A stretch of DNA of 64,000 nucleotides from NCBI RefSeq assembly GCF_000313615.1, contig NZ_AMZQ01000005.1, forward strand, positions 178,949-242,948. Direction: 5' to 3'. The position numbers and the translations under genes are program-made. This DNA comes from Campylobacter showae CSUNSWCD (GTDB lineage: Bacteria; Campylobacterota; Campylobacteria; Campylobacterales; Campylobacteraceae). Under the pieces are notes generated by a model. It saw nothing but the letters and a program-made list of their open reading frames with translations, did not search any database and was not told where the DNA came from. Below, one piece after another: positions 9,899-18,439 of this stretch (its first letter is position 1; every line of letters starts with the position of its first letter).

Positions 9899-9933
9899 AA
9901 TATTAATATTATCATTTAAGTTAAGTTATGATA
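9899..9933. promoter_or_regulatory. palindromic cluster between xerH and ttrB
   Basis: Two inverted repeats sit back to back in the 167-bp divergent gap: AATATTAATATT (9899-9910, perfect) and TATCAT-N12-ATGATA (9910-9933). They could be an operator for the tetrathionate reductase genes, the promoter region itself, or part of a XerH recombination site. The sequence alone does not decide. Confidence 0.3.
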
Positions 9934-9968
9934 AAGTTACGAAACCATTTTGATTCAAAGGAGAAAAA

Positions 9969-10709
9969 ATGCAATCAACGCTAGGTTCGCGTCGTAGCTT
10001 TATCGCTGCGGCTGGTGTTTTTATAGCGGCGACCGCACTTAGGGCCGCTCCGAATACTTTTGAAAAAACCAAAGGTCAGCGCTACGGCATGGTCATCGAC
10101 CTCACGCGCTGCGTCGGCTGCCAGTCGTGCACGATGAACTGCGCTATGGAAAACAACGTCCAAGCAGGCGCCTTTAGGACGATCGTTTCGGAGTACGAAG
10201 CTAGCGACAAAGACGGCAACCGCGCCGTTATCGCCTCGCTGCCGCGCCTTTGTAATCACTGCGAAAATCCAGCCTGTATCGACGTTTGTCCGACGGGCGC
10301 GAGCTACCAAAGAAGCAACGGTATCGTAAAAGTAGATAGCGCCGAGTGTATCGGCTGCGCGCTTTGTGCCGAGGCCTGTCCGTATCACGCCAGATACCTA
10401 AGCATGCAGACCTACAAAGTCGATAAATGCACATTTTGCGATCACAGACTGCGCGAGGGATTGCTACCTGCGTGTGTAGAGACCTGCGTGGGCGGTAGCC
10501 GCATAATAGGCGATCTAAACGACGAAAACTCAAATATCAGAAAATTTTTAGCCGCTCACGAGACGATGGTGCTAGATAGTCCGAAAAATACGCATCCGCA
10601 GGTTTTTTACTACGGCGTGAGCGAAATTTTGGCTAAGAACGATAAGGAACTGGCGGCTAAAAAAGGCTACAAACAAGCGATCAGCTGGAGCGAAGAGATC
10701 GCGCTGTAA
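9969..10709 (+). CDS. ttrB: tetrathionate reductase iron-sulfur subunit TtrB
   Basis: A 246-residue electron-transfer subunit with a Tat signal (SRRSFIAAAGVFIA, residues 7-20). Four Cys clusters for four [4Fe-4S] centres follow: CVGCQSCTMNC, CNHCENPACIDVC, CIGCALCAEAC and CTFCDHRLREGLLPACVETC. It passes electrons to the molybdenum subunit encoded 10 bases downstream. The start is ATG with AAAGGAG upstream. By itself the family (PsrB/NrfC/TtrB/DmsB-like) is not substrate-specific; the TtrB call rests on the neighbour. No NrfD-like membrane subunit is adjacent, so the link to the quinone pool is not visible here. Confidence 0.85.
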   Translation: MQSTLGSRRSFIAAAGVFIAATALRAAPNTFEKTKGQRYGMVIDLTRCVGCQSCTMNCAMENNVQAGAFRTIVSEYEASDKDGNRAVIASLPRLCNHCENPACIDVCPTGASYQRSNGIVKVDSAECIGCALCAEACPYHARYLSMQTYKVDKCTFCDHRLREGLLPACVETCVGGSRIIGDLNDENSNIRKFLAAHETMVLDSPKNTHPQVFYYGVSEILAKNDKELAAKKGYKQAISWSEEIAL

Positions 10710-10719
10710 GGGGAAAATA

Positions 10720-13719
10720 ATGCAAAGACGAGAATTTCTAAAAAACGCGGCGATGATCTCGGCCGTAGGCGCGACCGCTGCGGTAGCGGACGACGCGGGA
10801 AAAATAAAAGACGACTATAAGCCGCAAGGCAGCTCGCTTCAGCCCGAATTTAGCGTAAAAGACGGCAAAATTTCGATAAACGACGGCCATAGCGTGGTAT
10901 TTTCTATGTGTCACGGCTGCGTGGCAAAGTGCGGGCTAAGGCTGCATGTGGACGAAAAAGCAGACCGCGTGCTAAGATGCACGGGCAACCCATACCATCC
11001 GCTATCAAACGTGCACTGGGCGAGCTTTGAGACCTCGATAAACGACGCATTACTAGCCACCACGGCTAGTGGCGAGGACGAGAGGCGCGCCACGGTATGC
11101 GCTAGGGGCGCGGCGCTACCGGAGATGATAGCTTCGCCTATTAGGATTTTGTCGCCGCTAAAGCGAGTAGGCAAAAGAGGCGAGGGCAAGTGGAAAAAGA
11201 TCAGCTTCGAGCAGCTCATCGAAGAGGTCGTCGAGGGCGGGGATCTTTTCGGCGAGGGGCACGTGGACGGGCTTAGGGCTATACTCTCAGACGAGCTCAT
11301 CGACGAGGCAAATCCCGAATACGGCACCAAACGCAACCAGCTTTTGAGCTTTTATCTCTACGACGGACGCTCGGATATCGTCGATCGCTTTATCAAAAAA
11401 TCCTTCGGCACCATAAATCACTACTCCCACGGCGGTATCTGCGGCGGCGGCTTTAGAGTCGGCGGCAAGATCGCGCACAACGCAAAGGGCTTTGCTCACA
11501 CCAAACCCGACTACGAAAACTCCAAATTTACCATCTACTGGGGCACATCGCCGGCAAACGGCGGAAATCCGTTTCAAAAACAAGCCAAAATGGTCGCCCA
11601 CGCAAGAAGTACAAACGATGACTTCAGCTATGCGGTGGTAGATCCGACGCTAACAAACGCCGTCAAATTTGCCGCCTCCGATAAAGGCCGCTGGATCGGT
11701 ATAAAACCGGGTACCGATACTGCGCTTGCTATGGCGATGATACGCTGGATCATAGAAAACGAAAAATACGCAGTAAACTACCTAATGCAGCCAAATTTAG
11801 AGCAAGCAAAGCTAGCGGGCGAAATACACTGGTGCAACGCCACCCACCTAGTCATCACGCAAAAAGGCCACCCAGACTACGGCAAATTTGCACTAGTTGG
11901 CGACGAATGGCAGGTCTGCTCGCAAAGCGGCAAAATCCAAAGCCACAAGATAAACGAGCCGGCTAAGCTCTACTATAAAGGCAAAATTTTACTTAACGGC
12001 AAAAAAGTCGAGGTCAAAAGCTCGATGCAGCTGCTAAAAGAGTCCGCCTACAAACACAGCCTAAAAGAGTACTCTAAAATTTGCGGCGTGAGCGTGGAGG
12101 ATATCCTCTGGCTGTGCGAAAATTTCACCAAAAACGGTAGGCAGGTCAGCACCAACGTCCACGGCGGCATGATGCACACGCAAGCAGCCATGAGCACGTA
12201 CGCGATATTTTGCTTAAATACGCTAATGGGCACATACGGCTACAAGGGCGGCAGCGTAAATGCAAGCGCGGGCACTCACGAGTTTTTAAAAGGTAGGTAC
12301 GATCTAGAGAGTTTCGAGGGCGCATACAAGCCAAACGGACTAAATTTATCCCGCTCGGGCAAGTATTACGAAACGAGCTCGGAGTTTAAGCGTAAAGTCG
12401 CGGCAGGCGGTAGCGGCTATCCGGCGCAGCAGCCGTGGTATCCTATCTCGATGCCGCTAGTAAATGAAACGCTAACTAGCCACGCCGCAGGCTATCCGTA
12501 CAAGGTAAAAGCGTTTATAAACTACATGACAAACGTCGTCTACGGGCAGGCAGGGCTCGAGGTCGCGGTGCTTGACGCACTAAAAGATAGCAAAAATTTA
12601 CCGCTTTTCATCAGTATCGACGCCTTTATGAACGAGACCAACGCCTACGCCGACTACATCGTACCAGACGGAGTAAATCTCGAAAACTGGGCGCTGCCAA
12701 ACTCGCTTTGGGGTACGATCGCTAAAACCTCGGTCGTGCGCTACCCGGCCGTCGCCGCCAAGCAAGACCGCGCCGCAGATGGCACGGTGATCGACGTAGA
12801 GGCCTTTTACATCGCGGTAGCAAAAAGGCTCGGGCTCAAAGGATTTGGCAAAGGCGCCTTTAAGGACAAAGACGGAAAGCCGATGGATCTGGATACGAAA
12901 GAGCAGTATTACGCCGCGGCGCTAGCAAATTTGGCCTTTGACGGAGAGGGCGTAAAAGATATCAGCAAAGAGGATCTAAAGCTAAGTAAAATTTCAAAAA
13001 CCATGAAAAAGCTAGAGCCGTTTTTAAAAGACGACGAAAAAGCAAAAGTCGCGCACGTACTGGCAAAGGGCGGTAGATTTGACAGCTACGAAAGCGCGTA
13101 TAAGGGCGATAAAACCACAGTAAAAGTACCCGCCGCCACGCCTGCTGCGATCTACTACGAGCCACTTGGCGGACACAGACACTCTATCACGGGCGAGTAC
13201 ATGCCAGGCACTCCGACTCTAGCCCTTGCGGTCGCTAGCGACGGCACTCCGCTGGAAAAATTTTTCCCAAAATCAGAGTGGAAATACCTCGTAAGCTCAC
13301 GCAAGTCAAACATCCAGCACTACTACACGATCGTTAGTCCAAAGCTACGCGCCATACATCCGAAAAATTTCGTAAGAATCGCCGAGGATATCGCAAGCGA
13401 GCATGGTATCAAGACGGGCGACAAGGTCAAGATCACGACTCCGTACGGCTCGCAAACGGGCGAGGCTTTCGTAACAAACGGCGTCGCTAGCGGCGTCATC
13501 AGCCTCGAGCACGGTTTTGGACACGACGAGTTTGGCGCCAGGGTGCATTTTATCGACGGCAAACCGGCCTTTTGGCTAGGAAGCGCGGAAAAGGGCGTAA
13601 ATCACAACAAACTAGGCCTACTAGATCCGAAACGAAAGGGCAAATTTAGCCTAAACGACTGGCTAGTGGGTACCTGCGCTAGACAGGCGCTACCTGCAAA
13701 TATCCGTAAAATCGGCTAA
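10720..13719 (+). CDS. ttrA: tetrathionate reductase catalytic subunit TtrA
   Basis: A 999-residue periplasmic molybdopterin oxidoreductase reducing tetrathionate (or a related sulfur/chalcogen compound) to thiosulfate in anaerobic respiration. It has a Tat signal (QRREFLKNAAM), a [4Fe-4S] site with Cys64, 67, 71 and 127 (CHGCVAKC, then CARG), and a probable Mo-ligand Cys241 in SHGGICGGGFR. Long stretches agree with Salmonella TtrA as I recall it, such as KRVGKRGEGKW and IEEVVEGGDLFGEGHVDGL, so TtrA fits better than PhsA/PsrA or ArrA. The length is close to the family's roughly 1000. It follows ttrB after 10 bases. The genes for a TtrC anchor and a TtrRS sensor are not adjacent. Confidence 0.88.
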   Translation: MQRREFLKNAAMISAVGATAAVADDAGKIKDDYKPQGSSLQPEFSVKDGKISINDGHSVVFSMCHGCVAKCGLRLHVDEKADRVLRCTGNPYHPLSNVHWASFETSINDALLATTASGEDERRATVCARGAALPEMIASPIRILSPLKRVGKRGEGKWKKISFEQLIEEVVEGGDLFGEGHVDGLRAILSDELIDEANPEYGTKRNQLLSFYLYDGRSDIVDRFIKKSFGTINHYSHGGICGGGFRVGGKIAHNAKGFAHTKPDYENSKFTIYWGTSPANGGNPFQKQAKMVAHARSTNDDFSYAVVDPTLTNAVKFAASDKGRWIGIKPGTDTALAMAMIRWIIENEKYAVNYLMQPNLEQAKLAGEIHWCNATHLVITQKGHPDYGKFALVGDEWQVCSQSGKIQSHKINEPAKLYYKGKILLNGKKVEVKSSMQLLKESAYKHSLKEYSKICGVSVEDILWLCENFTKNGRQVSTNVHGGMMHTQAAMSTYAIFCLNTLMGTYGYKGGSVNASAGTHEFLKGRYDLESFEGAYKPNGLNLSRSGKYYETSSEFKRKVAAGGSGYPAQQPWYPISMPLVNETLTSHAAGYPYKVKAFINYMTNVVYGQAGLEVAVLDALKDSKNLPLFISIDAFMNETNAYADYIVPDGVNLENWALPNSLWGTIAKTSVVRYPAVAAKQDRAADGTVIDVEAFYIAVAKRLGLKGFGKGAFKDKDGKPMDLDTKEQYYAAALANLAFDGEGVKDISKEDLKLSKISKTMKKLEPFLKDDEKAKVAHVLAKGGRFDSYESAYKGDKTTVKVPAATPAAIYYEPLGGHRHSITGEYMPGTPTLALAVASDGTPLEKFFPKSEWKYLVSSRKSNIQHYYTIVSPKLRAIHPKNFVRIAEDIASEHGIKTGDKVKITTPYGSQTGEAFVTNGVASGVISLEHGFGHDEFGARVHFIDGKPAFWLGSAEKGVNHNKLGLLDPKRKGKFSLNDWLVGTCARQALPANIRKIG

Positions 13720-13728
13720 ATTTAACGC

Positions 13729-13754
13729 GGCGGCCCTGGCTTAGCTGGGTCGCC
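13729..13754 (+). terminator. hairpin after ttrA
   Basis: GGCGGCCC at 13729-13736 pairs with GGGTCGCC at 13747-13754 (one G-U) across a 10-base loop, starting 10 bases after the ttrA stop. The stem is strong but no T run follows, so termination may be Rho-assisted. Confidence 0.5.
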
Positions 13755-13860
13755 GTCAAATTTGACGCTTGGGCGGTAAATTTAAAGTAGCGTAAATTTA
13801 TCGCGGACGGCGTCAAATTTGCAGTATTTTTAAGGTAGTCCGCGCAAATTTGAGTCAAAT

Positions 13861-14643
13861 TTACCGATAAATATCTAAGCTCAAATTTAGCTCGTCGATG
13901 ACGCTAAGCATCTGCCTGACGTATTTTTGCTCGCGGCGAGCCTCGGCGATGTCTAGTTTATCAAAAAGCCGCCCCTCAAAAAAATTTCTCCTGCTAAAGC
14001 AAAATAGGTAAAATTTATTATCCATAAAGGCCACGCTGGGCGATTTTAGCGTGTTTTTGTAGGCTTTTAGTATATTTAGCTTGCCCATAAACGCAGGCGT
14101 AAGCAGATACCTCGCCTCCACCTTGTCGGTCGTAAAAACTCTAAAATTTTCATTAAATTTGACGTCGTCGAGCAGCTCTTTGTCGCCTAGAAATTTAGTG
14201 TTAAAATCCTTACTCACGGCGACCGTTTTTCCGTGAAATTTCTTATTAAACTCGCAAAATAGCACGCTACCTTTAAAGTCCAAATACTTATCAAACGCAT
14301 ACTTTAGCAGGACGAAGGCGGCGACGTATTTGTTATTTACGCGCGGATATTCGCGCTCGTGATTGATCACCTCGCACAGGTTAAATTTGACGCCTTTATA
14401 TGCGCCGCGCACGCTATCTTCGCTGTAAAACGTGCTGGGCCTATAAATCCCTGCCGCGTAAAATTCGCTCTGCGAGATGCCGCCATATGCGCTATACGTA
14501 AAGCTCTCGTCGATCTCACCAATGAGCGCGGGTACGAAAACTTCTTTATAAAATTCGTTGTACTCATCCTGGGCTTTGCCTATGCTTTTTAGCTTTGCAG
14601 GCACCCAAAATAGCAAGCCAAAAAACAATATAAGCAAAACCAA
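13861..14643 (-). CDS. DUF3137 membrane protein, N-terminus cut by an in-frame stop
   Basis: The 260 residues from a TTG at 14643 contain a hydrophobic segment (residues 1-14) and a C-terminal domain of the DUF3137 family: SVRGAYKGVKFNLCEV, FKGSVLFCEFNKKFHGKT, VEARYLLTPAFMGKL, then LFDKLDI. The function is unknown. In the same frame, coding-like sequence continues upstream: a further membrane helix (GFIAFCVGIFALFFAALKIF), then TAG at 14730-14728, then 23 sense codons back to an ATG at 14799. The intact gene was therefore probably 13861-14799 with two N-terminal helices. Either it is a pseudogene or a shorter protein starts at the TTG, which has GAGG nearby. Confidence 0.65.
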   Translation of the reverse strand: MVLLILFFGLLFWVPAKLKSIGKAQDEYNEFYKEVFVPALIGEIDESFTYSAYGGISQSEFYAAGIYRPSTFYSEDSVRGAYKGVKFNLCEVINHEREYPRVNNKYVAAFVLLKYAFDKYLDFKGSVLFCEFNKKFHGKTVAVSKDFNTKFLGDKELLDDVKFNENFRVFTTDKVEARYLLTPAFMGKLNILKAYKNTLKSPSVAFMDNKFYLFCFSRRNFFEGRLFDKLDIAEARREQKYVRQMLSVIDELNLSLDIYR

Positions 14644-14799
14644 AGCCGCCTCGCCGCCTAGATCAAAAATCTTAAGCGCCGCAAAAAATAGAGCAAAAAT
14701 GCCGACGCAAAAGGCGATAAAACCGGGCTATCCCGCCGCCGCAGCTCGGCACTCTTTTTGTTTGTTTTTGGTTAATATAAACGCTTGCGAAAGGGTCAT

Positions 14800-15090
14800 T
14801 TGCTCGCTTTTGATTAAAATTTACGTAAATTTTGACCGAGTGCGGCTTAAAATAAAGTAAATCGGTCGGGTAAATTTGAGTGATGATTTTTTAAATTTGA
14901 GGTTTTTGGAGTCAAATTTGACTCAGCGTAAATTTTGAAATTTGTCGCCGTTTTTGAGCGTAAATTTGGAGTCAAATTTGACAGCCCCGGAAGCGACTCG
15001 TCAAATTTGTAGATCGAAAAGCTCGCCAAATCAAAGCGACCTGCCGCAAGCTTACTACTCCGCGCAGGCCACACAGACAGAAGCTCAAAT
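14800..15090. repeat. non-coding spacer rich in GTCAAATTTGAC palindromes
   Basis: I see no gene in this spacer. It contains the perfect 16-bp palindrome GAGTCAAATTTGACTC at 14909-14924, a second GTCAAATTTGAC at about 14971-14982, and several half-sites (GTAAATTT, TAAATTTGAG). The same word occurs throughout the window's intergenic DNA. Confidence 0.6.
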
Positions 15091-16290
15091 TTAGAGATTT
15101 TCTATCACCCTTTTTGTTTCTAGCGCGATTTCTAGCTCCTCGTTAGTAGGCACGACAAGAGTTTTTACCGCCGCGTCAGGGGCGCTTAGATCTCGTATAC
15201 CGCCGCTTGCGGCAAAATTTAGCTCGTGATCGATCTTGATGCCCATATGCGTTAGGTCGTTACAGATTTTCTCGCGGCTATACGGGGCGTTTTCGCCGAT
15301 ACCGCCTGTAAAAACGACCGCATCCACTCGGCCCAAAACCGCGTAATACGCGCCGATATACTTTTTGATACGGTAGCAAAACATCTCAAATGCTAAATGC
15401 GCGCGCTCATCGCCGCCTTGCATCTTGACGACCACTTCGCGCATGTCGTTTGAGCCGCAGATGCCTAGCAGTCCGCTTTTTTTGTTTAAAAATGCGTCTA
15501 TGCCCTCGGCCGTTAGCTCGCCTAAATTTAAAAGATATGTAAGCACCGCAGGATCCATATCGCCGCTTCTAGTGCCCATTATCAGGCCTTCTAGCGGACT
15601 TAAGCCCATCGAAGTATCGATGCTTTTGCCTCCTTGCACGGCGCAGGCGGAGGCTCCGTTGCCTAGATGTAGTGAGATGGCGTTAAATTTCTCGTACGGC
15701 ACGCCTAGATGTTCGGCGGCCTTTTTGGTCACGTAGTGGTGCGAAGTACCGTGAAAGCCGTATCTGCGGATATGTAGCCTCTTACAAAGATCAAATGGCA
15801 GGGCATATCGGTAGGCGTACTCGGGGATAGTTTGATGAAATACGGTATCAAAAACAACGACGTGAGGCACCTTTTTACCACTCTCATGCATTGCATTTTT
15901 GATGCCGGCTAGGTGGCCCGGGTTGTGAAGGGGTGCCAGCACGGAGTTTTGCTCGATTTTGGCGATGACGTCAGGGGTGACTAGAGCCGAGTCACTAAAG
16001 CTCTCGCCGCCGTGCACGATGCGGTGCCCGATACCGTCTAGTTCGCTAAAATCATGCAGGATATTTGAGCTAACAAACAGCCGCCTCATCGCCTCAAGCC
16101 CCTCGTGGTGGTCTTTTAGCGGCGCGCGCTCCTCGTAAATTTTATCCGCACTAACGTCTTTTAGCTTGGCATAGGAGCTTGCTTCGCCGATCTTTTCGAC
16201 CAGGCCGCTAGCGATGACGCGGTTATCCGCCATATCAAAAAGCTGAAATTTAACCGACGAGCTACCTGAGTTTAAAACCAAAATTTTCAC
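15091..16290 (-). CDS. ackA: acetate kinase
   Basis: A 399-residue cytosolic kinase interconverting acetyl phosphate + ADP and acetate + ATP. Signature motifs are the phosphate-binding [12 protein letters not shown] at the start, [45 protein letters not shown] and [10 protein letters not shown]. The start is GTG at 16290, overlapping the pta stop by one base, so the pair is co-translated. With Pta it makes acetate and ATP from acetyl-CoA, or activates acetate in reverse. Confidence 0.97.
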   Translation of the reverse strand: MKILVLNSGSSSVKFQLFDMADNRVIASGLVEKIGEASSYAKLKDVSADKIYEERAPLKDHHEGLEAMRRLFVSSNILHDFSELDGIGHRIVHGGESFSDSALVTPDVIAKIEQNSVLAPLHNPGHLAGIKNAMHESGKKVPHVVVFDTVFHQTIPEYAYRYALPFDLCKRLHIRRYGFHGTSHHYVTKKAAEHLGVPYEKFNAISLHLGNGASACAVQGGKSIDTSMGLSPLEGLIMGTRSGDMDPAVLTYLLNLGELTAEGIDAFLNKKSGLLGICGSNDMREVVVKMQGGDERAHLAFEMFCYRIKKYIGAYYAVLGRVDAVVFTGGIGENAPYSREKICNDLTHMGIKIDHELNFAASGGIRDLSAPDAAVKTLVVPTNEELEIALETKRVIENL

Positions 16291-17675
16291 TATTTTTCTC
16301 CTTCATTTGCGGCTTGTATCGCGCTGATTAGAACCGTATTTACGACATCTCCCACGCCGCATCCGCGGCTTAGGTCGTTTACCGGTTTTTTTAGACCTTG
16401 CAAGATCGGTCCGACGGCGACGCAGTTTGCGCTTCTTTGCGCGATTTTATAGCCGATGTTGCCCGCGTTTAAATTTGGAAATACAAAAACGTTCGCGCAA
16501 CCTGCTACGTCGCTGTTTGGCAGTTTTTTGCGCGCTACAGCCGGGTCTATGGCCGCGTCGTACTGCACGGGAGCTTCGATTTTTAGGGCGGGAGCTAGAC
16601 CTCGCGCTATCTCGCCAGCACTCCTAACCAGGTCTATATCAGCGCCGCTGCCGCTATCTCCGCTAGAGTAGCTTAGCATCGCTACTCGCGGTTCTAGTCC
16701 GAATGCGCGCGCCGTATCAGCCGAGACTAGAGCGATTTGCGCTAGTTGCTGCGCATCCGGATTTGGATTTATTGCGCAGTCGGCGTAGATCAGGATATCC
16801 TCGTCAAAGCACATTATAAACGAGCTTGAAACTAGCGGGCTATCAGGGCGCGTTTTGATGATTTGCAGCGCAGGGCGGATAGTGTGCGCCGTGGTCGTGT
16901 TTGCGCCGCTCACCATGGCGTGGGCTAGTCCTTCTTGTACCATCATCGTAGCAAAGTACGTCCTGTCTCGCATGAGTTCGCGGGCTTGCTCTAGGCTTAC
17001 GCCCTTGCTTTTGCGGGCTTCAAAAAGCGCGGCGGTTAGGCGATCTGCGTGCTCGTTTTTTTCTAAATTTATAAACCTCGCGCCGCTTAAATTTACCCCG
17101 AACTTTTCCGCTTTAAATTTAACCTCGTTTTCGTCGCCCAAAAGGATCAAATCTACCGCGCCGCTTTTTAGTAAAAATTCGCTCGCTCTTAATATCCGCT
17201 CATCTTCGCTTTCTGGCAAAACGACGGTTTTTTTATCTTTTGCGGCGAGTTTAAAGAGCGAATTTTCAAAGCGCAAAGGCGTGATTATATCTTGCTTTGC
17301 ATTTAAAATTTCATCCAAATTTCCGCTTACGATCAGCTTTGAGTTTCGCGTAAAAAAGCTCAAATTTTCACGGCAAAAAACGGGAACGTTTAAATTTCTA
17401 GCGATCTGTAAATTTAACTCTATTTCGCCGATATTTGCGATGCTTTTTGCGGGTTTAACGAGTACGAAATCAGCGCTCTCGGCCAGGCGGTCAAATTCAT
17501 TTATCGCGCTTTTAAAAAACTCACGCTCGCTGCCGTTTTCAAAGGCTTTCTGGGCATTTTCTAGTCCGTAAAAATCATTGATGGGGTCAAAAACGGCTAC
17601 ATTTTTAAATTTTGCTGATATAATTTCGTAAATTTCTTGAAAATTCGCGCCAAGCGCAAGGATAGAATCGGCCAT
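16290..17675 (-). CDS. pta: phosphate acetyltransferase
   Basis: A 461-residue enzyme converting acetyl-CoA + phosphate to acetyl phosphate. The C-terminal catalytic PTA domain (about residues 130-455) shows [52 protein letters not shown] and [24 protein letters not shown]. The N-terminal 120 residues are a shortened, degenerate version of the regulatory P-loop region of E. coli Pta (714 residues); campylobacter Pta proteins are of this short type. It is upstream of and coupled to ackA. A sigma-54 promoter for the divergent flgH begins just outside it. Confidence 0.95.
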   Translation of the reverse strand: MADSILALGANFQEIYEIISAKFKNVAVFDPINDFYGLENAQKAFENGSEREFFKSAINEFDRLAESADFVLVKPAKSIANIGEIELNLQIARNLNVPVFCRENLSFFTRNSKLIVSGNLDEILNAKQDIITPLRFENSLFKLAAKDKKTVVLPESEDERILRASEFLLKSGAVDLILLGDENEVKFKAEKFGVNLSGARFINLEKNEHADRLTAALFEARKSKGVSLEQARELMRDRTYFATMMVQEGLAHAMVSGANTTTAHTIRPALQIIKTRPDSPLVSSSFIMCFDEDILIYADCAINPNPDAQQLAQIALVSADTARAFGLEPRVAMLSYSSGDSGSGADIDLVRSAGEIARGLAPALKIEAPVQYDAAIDPAVARKKLPNSDVAGCANVFVFPNLNAGNIGYKIAQRSANCVAVGPILQGLKKPVNDLSRGCGVGDVVNTVLISAIQAANEGEK

Positions 17676-17685
17676 AATTTTCCTT

Positions 17686-17703
17686 TTGGAACTTGATTTG
17701 CTT
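17686..17703 (+). promoter_or_regulatory. sigma-54 (RpoN) promoter of flgH
   Basis: TTGGAACTTGATTTGCTT has GG at 17688-17689 and GC at 17700-17701 with exactly 10 bases between, the -24/-12 geometry, and the surrounding bases match the campylobacter sigma-54 consensus. It lies 35-50 bases before the GTG start of flgH. RpoN itself is encoded at 43044-44306. Confidence 0.8.
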
Positions 17704-17737
17704 ATTTTATCGTAAAATTTTCACTTTAAGGTAAAAC

Positions 17738-18439
17738 GTGAGAAAAAATATTTACTTTTGCGCCCTTGCAGCAGCGTTTTTGAGCGGGTGTTTGCCTAGC
17801 GCCGATCCTCGCATAGATATGAAGCCGCCAGTTTACGTTGAGCAGCTTCCTGCCAAGCAGGTCAATAACCAGCCAAACGCGGGCAGTCTTTTCGGTCGCG
17901 GCGACAACCCGCTTTTTGCCGACCGCAAGGCAATGAACGTAAACGACATCGTAACCGTCGTCATCAGCGAGCGCGCCAACCAAAGCTCTAGTGGCAAGCA
18001 CGACACGAGTAAAAACAGCACGATAAGCCTTGGCGGAGGGATATTTACCGCAGGCTCCGCGCCGCTATCGACGCTGGCTACTCAGCTAAACAAAGCCAGC
18101 GATATCGGCTTTAGCGCGGGCACGAAAAACGAATTTACGGGTGCAGGATCTAGCGTGCGCGCAGAGGCCTTTACGACTACGATCTCAGCGCGCATCATCA
18201 AGGTGCTAGAAAACGGCAACTACTTTATCGAGGGTTCGCGCGAACTGCTCATAAACGGCGAAAAGCAGATCATGCAGCTTAGCGGCGTGATCCGCCCGTA
18301 CGACATCTCAAACGCCAACGAGATCGACTCGCGCTACATCGCCGACGCCAAGATCCTGTATAAAACAGAAGGCGACGTGGATAGGGCGACGAGGAAGCCG
18401 TGGGGGACGAAGCTTATGGAGGCGATCTGGCCTTTTTAA
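17738..18439 (+). CDS. flgH: flagellar L-ring protein FlgH
   Basis: A 233-residue outer-membrane lipoprotein forming the L ring around the flagellar rod. The signal peptide ends in the lipobox LSGC (Cys about 17). Family motifs are SLFGRGDNPLFADRKAMNVNDIVTV (in part), ENGNYFIEGSRELLINGEKQ and SGVIRPYDISNANEIDSRYIADA. The start is GTG at 17738 with TAAGG upstream. It stands alone behind a sigma-54 promoter, as expected for a mid-class flagellar gene in epsilonproteobacteria, and diverges from pta. Confidence 0.96.
   Translation: MRKNIYFCALAAAFLSGCLPSADPRIDMKPPVYVEQLPAKQVNNQPNAGSLFGRGDNPLFADRKAMNVNDIVTVVISERANQSSSGKHDTSKNSTISLGGGIFTAGSAPLSTLATQLNKASDIGFSAGTKNEFTGAGSSVRAEAFTTTISARIIKVLENGNYFIEGSRELLINGEKQIMQLSGVIRPYDISNANEIDSRYIADAKILYKTEGDVDRATRKPWGTKLMEAIWPF

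Noticed and set aside
10720-13719. Arsenate (ArrA) or thiosulfate/polysulfide (PhsA/PsrA) reductase
   Set aside because: The length near 1000 and long identical stretches shared with Salmonella TtrA, as I recall it, favour tetrathionate reductase, although the substrate is not proven.
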